A stretch of 64,000 nucleotides of DNA. It comes from Microthrixaceae bacterium (lineage in GTDB: Bacteria; Actinomycetota; Acidimicrobiia; Acidimicrobiales; Iamiaceae). Made by a program: the position numbers and the translations under genes. This document shows positions 35,310-43,103 of this stretch, piece by piece (position 1 is the first letter of the stretch; each line of letters opens with the position of its first letter). The DNA is taken from positions 124,001 to 188,000 of the forward strand of contig JADJDU010000008.1 of assembly GCA_016702505.1 (NCBI GenBank). Direction: 5' to 3'. Below the pieces are notes generated by a model that saw nothing but the letters and a program-made list of their open reading frames with translations, had not been told where the DNA came from and ran no database searches.

Positions 35310-36164
35310 ATGACCGGGGACTACCAGTCCACCAACACGATCTCCCGTCGGGTGCTGCTCTTCGTGGGCGGTGACCCCGAGTTCGCGGCGCCAGCCAGCG
35401 TGGACCGCCCGCTCACCGATGCCGGGCATCATCTCGACGTGGGGGGCGCGGCGCTGGTGGTGGCGGCCGACTCGGGGCTGGAGCGAGCAATTGGCCTGGG
35501 GGTCGCGGTCGACCATGTGGTCGGTGACCTGGATTCGGTGTCTCCCGGGGCACTGAAGGCGGCGGCCGCATCCGGAGCCACCGTTCACCGCCACGAGGCA
35601 GACAAGGACGCCACCGACCTCGAACTGGCCCTGGACCTAGCGGTCGAGCTCATCGGTGGGTTCGGTGGTGGCACGAGAACCGCGATCCACGTCGTCGGCG
35701 GGGGAGGGGGACGCCTCGACCACCTGTTGGGAGACGTGATGTTGCTGACGGCTGCTCGGCTGGCTGGCTACACGGTCACGGCCCGCTTCGGCCCGGCCCG
35801 TCTCGACGTGGTCCGTCCCGGTCACGTCACCGGCTTCGATGGCCCGGCGGGCACGGTGGTGTCGCTGCTGCCAATGCATGGTGATGCCCTCGGGGTGACC
35901 ACGACCGGGTTGCGGTGGGCGCTGACCGATGGGGACCTGGTTGCGGGCACCAGCCGGGCCATCAGCAATGAGCTGATCGGTGGGCCGGCCACGGTGACGG
36001 TGGGGGTCGGAACCCTTGCCGTGGTCCGCCCTGGCCCCGGGGTAGTTCGGCGCTCTGGGATCCCGCCTCGTACCGGCACCTATGACCCGTCCCCTCGAGC
36101 CCGCACTTCGCCCACCGTCGTCGACCAGCCCGCTGCCTACCCAGGAGATCCCGATGATCGCTGA
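35310..36164 (+). CDS. thiN: Thiamine pyrophosphokinase
   Basis: 284 residues. The catalytic half has VVAADSGLERAIGLGV, HVVGDLDSVSPGAL, HEADKDATDLELALDLA and GGGGGRLDHLLGDVMLL, the diagnostic acidic and Gly-rich motifs. Residues about 150-235 form the thiamine-binding beta-sandwich (PAGTVVSLLPMHGDALGVTT, AISNELIGGPATVTVGVG). It converts thiamine and ATP to TPP. Its ribosome site lies inside the TPP riboswitch. It is first in a five-gene operon and overlaps the next gene by 11 bp. The C-terminal tail of about 35 residues (GIPPRTGTYDPS...) is Pro/Ser-rich and probably disordered. Confidence 0.92.
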   Translation: MTGDYQSTNTISRRVLLFVGGDPEFAAPASVDRPLTDAGHHLDVGGAALVVAADSGLERAIGLGVAVDHVVGDLDSVSPGALKAAAASGATVHRHEADKDATDLELALDLAVELIGGFGGGTRTAIHVVGGGGGRLDHLLGDVMLLTAARLAGYTVTARFGPARLDVVRPGHVTGFDGPAGTVVSLLPMHGDALGVTTTGLRWALTDGDLVAGTSRAISNELIGGPATVTVGVGTLAVVRPGPGVVRRSGIPPRTGTYDPSPRARTSPTVVDQPAAYPGDPDDR

Positions 36165-36447
36165 ACTTCAAGTCCTGCCCCGTCCCGCCGGCACGGCGAC
36201 CGTGCCCTACGCCAACATCGAGGCAGCTATCGCCGCACTGGCCTCATCTGGTCTGCGCGTGGAGGTCGGTGCCCTGGGCACCACCATCGAAGGCGCGCCC
36301 GATGCGGTGTGGGCGGCGTTGCGGGCCGCGCACGAGGCGACCCTCACCGCAGGGGCCGAAGCGGTGGTGAGCGTCGTCAAGCTGGCCGAGTCCGCCGGTG
36401 ACTCCGGGCCTGGCATCGACGATCTGGCCGGACCGTTCCGGGACTGA
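36154..36447 (+). CDS. Thiamine-binding protein (MTH1187/YkoF-like, DUF77)
   Basis: 97 residues from the ATG at 36154, preceded by AGGAG. The sequence MIAELQVLPRP...YANIEAAIAALASSGLRVEVGALGTTIEGAPDAVWAAL shows the small ferredoxin-like domain of the MTH1187/DUF77 group. In YkoF a tandem pair of this fold binds thiamine or its pyrimidine part. Its place between thiN and an ABC permease supports a role in binding or delivering the imported thiamine compound. The start overlaps the end of thiN, indicating translational coupling. Confidence 0.85.
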   Translation: MIAELQVLPRPAGTATVPYANIEAAIAALASSGLRVEVGALGTTIEGAPDAVWAALRAAHEATLTAGAEAVVSVVKLAESAGDSGPGIDDLAGPFRD

Positions 36448-36450
36448 TCC

Positions 36451-37329
36451 ATGCCCGTGCCCGATGCTGTGCGCACCGAACGTCGCTCGCCAGGGTGGCG
36501 TCGAAGGGTCTACGACCTGGTTGCCCCGGCTCTGACCTTCGCGCTGGTGCTGGCCGCATGGCAGGCGTGGGTGCAGCTTCGGGGCATCGAGCCCTACCTG
36601 CTCCCCAGCCCGGGCCGGATCGCTCGAACCGCGGTGGAGATAGCGCCCCGCCTGGGTGGCCACGTGGCGTGGACCCTCATGGAAGCGATGGCGGGCTTGG
36701 CCGTCGGGGCGGTGGTGGGGGTGGGGTTGGCGATGTTGATCGCGCGCTTTCGACTGGCCCGCCAGGTCCTGTACCCGCTGGTGGCGGTGAGCCAGACGAT
36801 CCCCATGATCGTGCTGGCCCCGCTGCTGGTGATCTGGTTCGGGTTCGGCTTGACCCCCAAGATCGTGTTGGTCGCGCTCATCGTTTTGTTCCCGGTCCTG
36901 GTCGCCACCGTTGGTGGTCTCGACGGCGCCGATCCCGAGCTGGTCGATCTGGTGCGGTCCATGGGCGGATCCCCCAGGCAGGTGCTGCACGTGGTTCGGG
37001 TGCCATCGGCGTTGCCCGACTTCTTCTCAGGACTGAGGATCGCTGGCACCTATGCCATCGGTGGCGCCGTGATCGCGGAGTATCTCGGCGGATCGGTACG
37101 GGCATCAGGGCTGGGTCGGCTCATCCAACGAGCCCAGGCCTCATACGACGTCGACGTCATCTTCGTGGCTGTGGCCTTGGTCGGAGTGCTAACCGCGCTC
37201 CTGTTCGTGGTCATCGATGCCCTGGCCCGTGTGGCCGTCCCCTGGCACCACCTCGGTGCCGATCGGAGGGGTGCCCAGGCCCTCGCCGACCCCAGCATTT
37301 CCCCCAACCAACCCGAGGAATCACCGTGA
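36451..37329 (+). CDS. thiX: Thiamine/HMP-type ABC transporter permease
   Basis: 292 residues with about six membrane helices. The binding-protein-dependent permease signature DPELVDLVRSMGGSPRQVLHVVRVPSALPDFFSGLRIAGTYA carries the EAA-like loop that contacts the ATPase. It resembles the SsuC/TauC/ThiX branch that imports sulphonates or thiamine pyrimidines. TPP-riboswitch context points to thiamine or its HMP precursor. It overlaps the next gene at GTGA. The long charged C-terminus (GADRRGAQALADPS) is cytoplasmic. Confidence 0.85.
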   Translation: MPVPDAVRTERRSPGWRRRVYDLVAPALTFALVLAAWQAWVQLRGIEPYLLPSPGRIARTAVEIAPRLGGHVAWTLMEAMAGLAVGAVVGVGLAMLIARFRLARQVLYPLVAVSQTIPMIVLAPLLVIWFGFGLTPKIVLVALIVLFPVLVATVGGLDGADPELVDLVRSMGGSPRQVLHVVRVPSALPDFFSGLRIAGTYAIGGAVIAEYLGGSVRASGLGRLIQRAQASYDVDVIFVAVALVGVLTALLFVVIDALARVAVPWHHLGADRRGAQALADPSISPNQPEESP

Positions 37330-38447
37330 ACGATCTGTCCAGCGCCGTGCCCGCTCGAAGCGCACACCACCCGCACCATTCGGGTACCACCCGAGGCACC
37401 AGACGAGCCACCAGAAGTGTCGCCCGCGGTGGCTTGGTGGCCGTGTTGGTCCTGGTCTCCGTCGTGGTGGGGGCTTGCGGCTCCGACAACGGATCGGACA
37501 ACACCAAGGATGCGGCCGGAACCACCGGGTCCGCCAAGTTGGAGAAGTTCACCGTGGTCTTGGACTGGACTCCCAACACCAACCACTCGGGGATGTTCCT
37601 GGCCGATGCCCGCGGCTGGTATTCCGAGGCGGGCCTCGACGTGGAGTTCGTGGAACCGGGCGATTCGTCCAGCATCCAACTTCTGGCTGGTGGCAAGGCC
37701 GATGTGGCGGTGAGCGTGTCCGAGGAGGTGGTACCGGCCCGCTCCGAGGGGCTGCCGGTCCGGTCGGTGGCTGCCGTCATCGAGCACAACACGTCGAGCC
37801 TGGTGTCGCTGGCCAGCGCCGGCATCGAACGGCCGCGGGACCTCGAAGGGCGCACCTACGGTGGCTGGGGTGGCCAGTTGGAGGAGGCTTTGCTCCACGA
37901 GCTGGTTTCGTGCGACGGAGGCGACCCGTCCAAGGTCGAATTCGTCGAGGTGGGAGAGGCCGACTATCGGATCGGAATGGAGCGAGGTCAATACGACACG
38001 GTGTGGATCTATGACGGCTGGGACGGGATCCGTCTCACTGAGATCGACGGAGTCGACCTGAACCGCATCGCCTTCATCGACCACACCGACTGCATCCCCG
38101 ATTGGTACACCCCGGTTCTGGCTTCCTCCGACGACGTGATGGCGGACCGGCCCGAGGATCTGCGGGCCTTCCTGGCCGCCACCCGCCGCGGCTACCAGGC
38201 GGCGATGGATGACCCGAAGGCTGCCGCTGATGCCGTGATCGAGGTGGCTCCGGACCTGGATTCGGACCTGGTCGAGCGCAGCGCTCGGTTCCTGGCCGAC
38301 CAGTACTCCGCCGACCCCGAGACATGGGGGCAACAGGACGCCAAGATCTGGGAGCGGTTCACCGCCTTCTTGGTGAAGGCCGGCATGGTCGAAGCCGGCT
38401 TCGACTCGACTCAGGCTTGGACCGGTGAGTTCCTCGACCCGAGCTGA
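37326..38447 (+). CDS. thiY: ABC transporter substrate-binding lipoprotein, NMT1/ThiY-like
   Basis: 373 residues from GTG at 37326, overlapping the permease stop. The signal peptide GGLVAVLVLVSVVVGACGS has a lipobox Cys (about 50). The mature protein begins FTVVLDWTPNTNHSGMFLADARGWY, almost the family consensus of pyrimidine-precursor binding proteins. Later come LAGGKADVAVSVSEEVVPARSEG and VWIYDGWDGI. It should capture thiamine-pyrimidine compounds such as HMP or a formylated form outside the membrane and hand them to the permease. The ligand is inferred from family and riboswitch. Confidence 0.88.
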   Translation: MNDLSSAVPARSAHHPHHSGTTRGTRRATRSVARGGLVAVLVLVSVVVGACGSDNGSDNTKDAAGTTGSAKLEKFTVVLDWTPNTNHSGMFLADARGWYSEAGLDVEFVEPGDSSSIQLLAGGKADVAVSVSEEVVPARSEGLPVRSVAAVIEHNTSSLVSLASAGIERPRDLEGRTYGGWGGQLEEALLHELVSCDGGDPSKVEFVEVGEADYRIGMERGQYDTVWIYDGWDGIRLTEIDGVDLNRIAFIDHTDCIPDWYTPVLASSDDVMADRPEDLRAFLAATRRGYQAAMDDPKAAADAVIEVAPDLDSDLVERSARFLADQYSADPETWGQQDAKIWERFTAFLVKAGMVEAGFDSTQAWTGEFLDPS

Positions 38448-39288
38448 ACCTGGTGACGTCGCCCTGCGGGGCATCCGTCACCAGTGGCCCGGCCAGCGCG
38501 GCGTCGCCACGCTGGCCCTGGACGATGTGACCCTGGAGGTGCGCGCCGGGGAGGTGGTGGCCCTGGTGGGCCCTAGTGGTTGTGGCAAGAGCACCCTGTT
38601 GCGAATGCTGGCCGGCCTCACCGTTCCCACTTCGGGCTCCGTCGAGGTCGGAGGCCGATCGGTGGTCGGCAGACCAGGAGCATGCGGGTGGATGCCCCAG
38701 AACTACGGACTTCTCCCGTGGCGCCGGGTGTTGGCCAACGCCACCTTGGGGGCCGACGTGGCTGGCGGAGGTTCGTGGGCGGCGCGGCGCCAACTCCGGG
38801 CCCGAGCCGAGACCCGAGCCCGGCCCCTGTTGGCCCAGTTCGGGTTGGGAGGGTTCGAGGATTCGTGGCCCAGCCAGCTCTCGGGGGGAATGCGACAGCG
38901 CTTGGCGGTGCTGAGAACGGTGCTGGCCGAGGCCCCGGTGATGCTGCTGGACGAGCCCTTCGGCTCCCTGGACGCCCTGACCCGCCGGTCGCTTCAGTCC
39001 TGGTTCCAGGATGTGCTGTTTGCTGAGGGTCCCAGGGCCGCCGGAGACAGCACCATGCCTGGGGTGCCCGACAGCGGCCGGGCGCCCCGGACCGTGATCG
39101 TGGTCACCCACGACGTGGAGGAAGCCATCTTGTTGGCCGACCGAGTGGTGGTCCTGTCCGATCGCCCCGGCCGGGTGGTGGACGACGTGAAGGTCGGGCT
39201 TGCGCGCCCCCGCCTGGCCCACCTGGTGTCGGACCCCACGGTGGTATCCCTGCGGGCCCAGCTGCTCGACGCTCTGGGGGACCGCTGA
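38425..39288 (+). CDS. thiZ: Thiamine/HMP-type ABC transporter ATPase
   Basis: 287 residues from GTG at 38425, overlapping the binding-protein gene by 23 bp. Walker A GPSGCGKST is at 49-57, the Q-loop in WMPQNYGLLPWR at about 89-100, the signature LSGGMRQRL at 152-160, Walker B VMLLDEP at 172-178 and the switch His in VIVVTHD. An insertion of about 20 residues (AEGPRAAGDSTMPGVPDSGR) lies between Walker B and the switch loop. It powers the permease upstream. It is last in the riboswitch-controlled operon. Confidence 0.9.
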   Translation: MSSSTRAEPGDVALRGIRHQWPGQRGVATLALDDVTLEVRAGEVVALVGPSGCGKSTLLRMLAGLTVPTSGSVEVGGRSVVGRPGACGWMPQNYGLLPWRRVLANATLGADVAGGGSWAARRQLRARAETRARPLLAQFGLGGFEDSWPSQLSGGMRQRLAVLRTVLAEAPVMLLDEPFGSLDALTRRSLQSWFQDVLFAEGPRAAGDSTMPGVPDSGRAPRTVIVVTHDVEEAILLADRVVVLSDRPGRVVDDVKVGLARPRLAHLVSDPTVVSLRAQLLDALGDR

Positions 39289-39427
39289 GCAAGCGTCGGC
39301 TCTGTGAGCCTCGTGGTGGCTCGGGGCGGTTCCGGCCCTGCTGATGCAAGGACGGAACCCCTGTGCGTGGAAGCGACGGTCGACAGCGCTCCCAGCGTGA
39401 CCGGCCGCGGGGTAGGTGGCCGGGGTG

Positions 39428-39940
39428 CTATCCGATGTTGTCTGGTGGCAGGCTGGCCCGGATATCGGCCACCTTGCGGTAGAGCCGGTTGGGGTTTTCA
39501 GGCGCTTCGATGAAACCCCAACGGCGGTAGAAGTTGGCGGCGTCGACATCTATGGCATCGACCACGACGAGTCGCGCAGCCGCGGCATCGCTGGCAGCCA
39601 CGGCTTTACGGAGGGCTTCGGCCAGGAGTCGGCTCCCGAGGCGCTGGCGTTGGTAGGAGACGTCGACGGCGAGCCGGGTGATGAGGATGGTGCCAATCGG
39701 GTAGCGAGGCATACCTCGGGCCATGCGTCTCGGGGCATCCTCGGGTCGGACCGACCCGGTGGTCAGACTGAAGTATCCAGCGATGGTAGAGCCGTCGAGG
39801 GCGACGTAGGTTCGGGCCAGGTCCGCCTTTTGGCTGGATGCGGCGTGGCGTTCGAGCCAGCCGTTCAGCTCGTCGTTTCCGCAGTCGAACTCGCCTAGAT
39901 CGTGGGTGCCGCGCAGGAGCGCCAGGACGATCTCGGTCAC
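39428..39940 (-). CDS. GNAT toxin of a TacAT-like toxin-antitoxin pair
   Basis: 170 residues. The N-terminus FDCGNDELNGWLERHAASSQKADLARTYVA is characteristic of the TacT/AtaT-type GNAT toxins. The acetyl-CoA site follows in ILITRLAVDVSYQRQRLGSRLLAEAL, and FYRRWGFIEAPENPNRLYRKV closes the fold. Known members acetylate the amino group of charged tRNAs and stop translation. Four bp overlap with the upstream antitoxin gene. The toxin could also be an inactive or solitary acetyltransferase, but the partner makes a toxin-antitoxin role likely. Confidence 0.82.
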   Translation of the reverse strand: MTEIVLALLRGTHDLGEFDCGNDELNGWLERHAASSQKADLARTYVALDGSTIAGYFSLTTGSVRPEDAPRRMARGMPRYPIGTILITRLAVDVSYQRQRLGSRLLAEALRKAVAASDAAAARLVVVDAIDVDAANFYRRWGFIEAPENPNRLYRKVADIRASLPPDNIG

Positions 39941-40215
39941 GTCTGGCTGAGGGGTGCCAAGTCGAAAAGTTCGACCAACTCAGGCACTGCCGCTCCCGGT
40001 TCGTCGAGGGCTTTGGTAAGCGCACTAAACGCGGCATTGCTCATGGTGAGGTGGCGGCGTTCGTCCAGGAGTTCCCGAGCGCGATCCTCGGCTGCGGTCA
40101 GAAGGAACGAGGTCACGGTCTCGCCGGCCAGCGCCGCCGCTTCTCGGATCGTGGAGTCCTGTGCTTCGGTGACCCGAACATCGATCCTTCTGGTTCGGGT
40201 GGTCGGGGTGGCCAT
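39937..40215 (-). CDS. DUF1778 antitoxin (TacA-like, ribbon-helix-helix)
   Basis: 92 residues with AAGGAG 5 bp before the ATG at 40215. TTRTRRIDVRVTEAQDSTIREAAALAGETVTSFLLTAAEDRA is the ribbon-helix-helix DNA-binding part. The C-terminal half (LTMSNAAFSALTKALDEP...PELVELFDLAPL) resembles the toxin-neutralising arm of DUF1778 proteins. It should bind and inhibit the GNAT toxin and repress its own promoter. A perfect palindrome lies 24 bp upstream. Confidence 0.85.
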   Translation of the reverse strand: MATPTTRTRRIDVRVTEAQDSTIREAAALAGETVTSFLLTAAEDRARELLDERRHLTMSNAAFSALTKALDEPGAAVPELVELFDLAPLSQT

Positions 40216-40238
40216 GGCGACTCCTTGCTACTGCTGTG

Positions 40239-40252
40239 GCTGTCAGGACAGC
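40239..40252. promoter_or_regulatory. Palindrome upstream of the antitoxin gene, likely autoregulatory operator
   Basis: GCTGTC-AG-GACAGC is a perfect inverted repeat 24 bp upstream of the antitoxin start, where a ribbon-helix-helix antitoxin would be expected to bind. Confidence 0.5.
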
Positions 40253-40412
40253 GTACACACGGACACGGCGAACTTGAATCGGTGGTCGTCCTGGCGGCCG
40301 ACGTGGATGTCGTTGACATCCGGTGAAGGGAGGGACCTCATTGGGGGTTCGGCTGCGGCAACCGAGACAGGAGCTGCCGGCGGGCGACAGCTCATGAGCC
40401 ACACTGGCGCAC

Positions 40413-40879
40413 ATGGAGCTGGTCGCCGAGATGGAAGCCCCGTGCCCCCGGACAGGGTTTTCGCCTGGATCGAGGACCTCGGGTTCTACCCGCGCTGGTT
40501 GGAGATCGTGACCCGGGCCGAGCCTCGCAGCGACGCCGACCACGAGGGCCCGGCCTGGGACGTCGACCTGCGCGGCCGTGTCGGTCCCGTCGCCCGTACC
40601 AAGCGGCTGCGCATGGTGCGCACCGTGCACCAACCCAACCAACGAGTGGTGTTCGAACGACATGAGCTGGACGGTCGTAGCCACAGCCCGTGGCGCCTGG
40701 ATGCCGAGGTGACCCCGGTGGATCGAGACAGCCCGTCGTCTCACCTGAGGGTGGTTCTGCGTTATGAGGGCCGGTTCTTCGGGCCGGTGTTGGAGCGTCT
40801 ACTCGGCGACGAGATCGTGGGCGCCAAGGTTCGGTTGCTGGATCTGCTCGGATCGCAGGCCAGCCCCGAGGTCGGGTGA
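40413..40879 (+). pseudogene. SRPBCC (polyketide cyclase/START-like) protein, frameshifted near its start
   Basis: The protein MELVAEMEAPC/PPDRVFAWIEDLGFYPRWLEIV...VVLRYEGRFFGPVLERLLGDEI reads as a typical SRPBCC hydrophobic-ligand-binding domain of about 155 residues. The N-terminal 11 codons (ATG at 40413) are in another frame from the rest. The switch is at a run of five C (40445-40449), and one extra C would restore a single frame. A GTG at 40442 could start a version lacking the first strand. CACACT seven bp before the ATG may be a leaderless -10. Its ligand is unknown. It precedes the glgX-like gene by 7 bp. Confidence 0.6.
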
Positions 40880-40886
40880 GGCGATC

Positions 40887-42980
40887 ATGGACGGCGTCGG
40901 CCATCCGGTAGGAGGTGGTCAGAACCGGCTGGGGGCCACAGTCGGTCCCGATTCAACCCGTTTTGTGGTCCAGTCCGGTGTGGCTGAACGCATCGAGTTG
41001 TGCCTGTTCGACGGTGCCGGCGATGAAACGGACCGGGTAGACCTGAACCGTCAGGACGGTGTCGAGTGGACCGTTGACGTAGGTGGAGTTGGGGGCGGAC
41101 AGCACTACGGGTACCGGGTCCATGGTCCGGGCCGGCCCGCTGAGGGTCACGCCTGTGATCCGGCCAAGCTGTTGGTCGACCCGGCGGCTCGCCGCATCGC
41201 TGGCGAGTTGACATGGTGTGCCGAGTTGACTGCTCCGGGGGTCGATTCGGCTCCGTTGGTGCCGCGTTCGGTGGTGGTGGCGCCGGTTCCTGCGGTGTCG
41301 AGGGAGGCGCGCCCCAATCACCATTGGGATGCGACGGTGGTCTATGAGGCTCATGTCGGCCATCTGACCGCTCGTCACGGACTGGTCCCGGTCGAGGACC
41401 GTGGTGGTTACCGGGGGTTGGCGGCACCGGTGGTGATCGATCATCTCTTGCGGCTGGGGGTGACCGCGGTCGAGTTGTTGCCGGTGCAGCATTTCGTGAG
41501 TGAGCAAGCGCTGGTGCTCAGCGGTCAGCGGAACGTGTGGGGCTACAACCCGCTGGCGTGGGCCGCCCCGCACGCCGGGTATGCCTCTCGGGGTGGGGAT
41601 CCGGTCTGGGAGTTGCGCGGCGCTGTGCAGCGCCTGCACGAGGCGGGGTTGGAGGTGTGGCTCGACGTCGTGTTCAACCACACCTGTGAGGGGTCGCTGG
41701 GGACTGGTCCGATCCTGTCGTGGCGTGGCTTCGACAACCGGGCCACCTATCGGCTTCGCGCCGGCGAGCACGGTCTGGTGGACGATGACGTCACTGGTTG
41801 CGGGAACGCCGTGGATACCCGCTCGCCGATGGTGCGGCGCCTGGTGGTCGAGACGGTGGCCGGGTGGGTGAACGACTACGGGATCGACGGTTTCCGCTTC
41901 GATCTGGCGGCCACGCTGATCCGAGGCGATCAGGGACCGACCGACGGGCACCCACTGCTGGCTGACATCGCCGCTTGCCCCGAACTGGCCGGTGTGAAGC
42001 TGGTGGCTGAACCCTGGGATCTCGGCTCTGACGGGTACGGGTTGGGGCGTTTCCCCGATCCGTGGCGGGAATGGAACGACCGGAGCCGTGACAGCCTCCG
42101 GGACCTGGGCTGTGCTCATTCCACACCCGCCGCGGTGGCCGCTGCTCTAACCGGGTCAACGCTGACGTTTCCTGGTCGAGCGGTCACCACCTCGATCAAC
42201 GCCGTGGCCACCCACGACGGTTTCACCGTGGCAGACCTGGTGTCGTACAACGACCCGACCGATGACGGTCACGGTCAGCGGTCCTGGAACGGTGGGTTGG
42301 AAGGCCCGACCGCCGATGCAGGCGTGTTGTCGGCGCGAGCCCGACGTCAGCGCATGATGCTTGGCCTCACCGTGTTCGCCCAGGGGGTGCCGATGCTGGC
42401 TTCGGGCGACGAGATCGGCCGGTCACAAGGGGGCCGTGCCAACGGCTACTGCCTTCCCTCTGATCTGTTCGGTCTGCCATGGCCCGATGCCGAATGGGAT
42501 CTGACCGCTTGGGTGGCGCGGGCCATCACCATGCGCAACACCATTGCGGTGCTGAGACGCCCGGACCGTGTCGAGGTCGGTGACAATCGCATCTGCTGGT
42601 TCGACGGTGACGGCACCCCGATGACCGATGCCTCGTGGCACCGGAGCGGCCCAGGCTCTGATTCGACAGGCCCGGAGGTCCGAACCGACGAGGGCGGTCC
42701 CAGCCTGGACAAGACCGGAGTAGCTGCGTCGCCCGATCCAGTGGTGTTGCAGGCGGTCTTGGAGCCTTCGCCCGATCATGGCGAAGTGGGTCCTGCGGTC
42801 TTGGTCGTAGTGGTCCTAGGCGTTGGCGTCCGCAACGTTGTCCTGCCCGCCGGAGACTGGACCCTGGCCTTGGATGCGGCGCAACGCCGCCCCGAACCCT
42901 CAACCCGCTCCACCACTAGCTGTCGGGTAGTAGCACCGACGCTCCTGGTCTTCATCGGACCAGGACAGAGCCCAGCCTGA
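40887..42980 (+). CDS. glgX: GlgX-like glycogen debranching enzyme (GH13 isoamylase)
   Basis: 697 residues from the ATG at 40887. An N-terminal CBM48-like domain (GATVGPDSTRFVVQSGVAERIELCLFD, HYGYRVHGP) precedes the barrel: YEAHVGHLTARH, NVWGYNPLAWAAPHAGYAS, WLDVVFNHTCEG, nucleophile Asp in GIDGFRFDLAA, acid Glu in VKLVAEPWDLGSDGYGLGRFPDPWREWN and ATHDGFTVADLVSYN. SGDEIGRSQGGRANGYC is typical of GlgX. It removes alpha-1,6 branches from glycogen. The stop is 42 bp before the left end of the IS256 element, and the C-terminus appears intact. Confidence 0.85.
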   Translation: MDGVGHPVGGGQNRLGATVGPDSTRFVVQSGVAERIELCLFDGAGDETDRVDLNRQDGVEWTVDVGGVGGGQHYGYRVHGPGRPAEGHACDPAKLLVDPAARRIAGELTWCAELTAPGVDSAPLVPRSVVVAPVPAVSREARPNHHWDATVVYEAHVGHLTARHGLVPVEDRGGYRGLAAPVVIDHLLRLGVTAVELLPVQHFVSEQALVLSGQRNVWGYNPLAWAAPHAGYASRGGDPVWELRGAVQRLHEAGLEVWLDVVFNHTCEGSLGTGPILSWRGFDNRATYRLRAGEHGLVDDDVTGCGNAVDTRSPMVRRLVVETVAGWVNDYGIDGFRFDLAATLIRGDQGPTDGHPLLADIAACPELAGVKLVAEPWDLGSDGYGLGRFPDPWREWNDRSRDSLRDLGCAHSTPAAVAAALTGSTLTFPGRAVTTSINAVATHDGFTVADLVSYNDPTDDGHGQRSWNGGLEGPTADAGVLSARARRQRMMLGLTVFAQGVPMLASGDEIGRSQGGRANGYCLPSDLFGLPWPDAEWDLTAWVARAITMRNTIAVLRRPDRVEVGDNRICWFDGDGTPMTDASWHRSGPGSDSTGPEVRTDEGGPSLDKTGVAASPDPVVLQAVLEPSPDHGEVGPAVLVVVVLGVGVRNVVLPAGDWTLALDAAQRRPEPSTRSTTSCRVVAPTLLVFIGPGQSPA

Positions 42981-43022
42981 TCCCCGACGACTTCCAACCG
43001 AGCCAGACCGGCTGCATCGGTC

Positions 43023-43057
43023 GGGACTGTGGAGGCGTGTGTGTAACCGGGGTGGTC
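43023..43057 (+). repeat. Left terminal inverted repeat of the IS256-family element
   Basis: Begins GGGACTGTGG and pairs with 44410-44444 over 35 bp with four mismatches. Confidence 0.8.
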
Positions 43058-43103
43058 CTGATGGTCCGCGGCGTGGTGCTGCGGGCCGGGAAGGATCGTT
43101 TCT

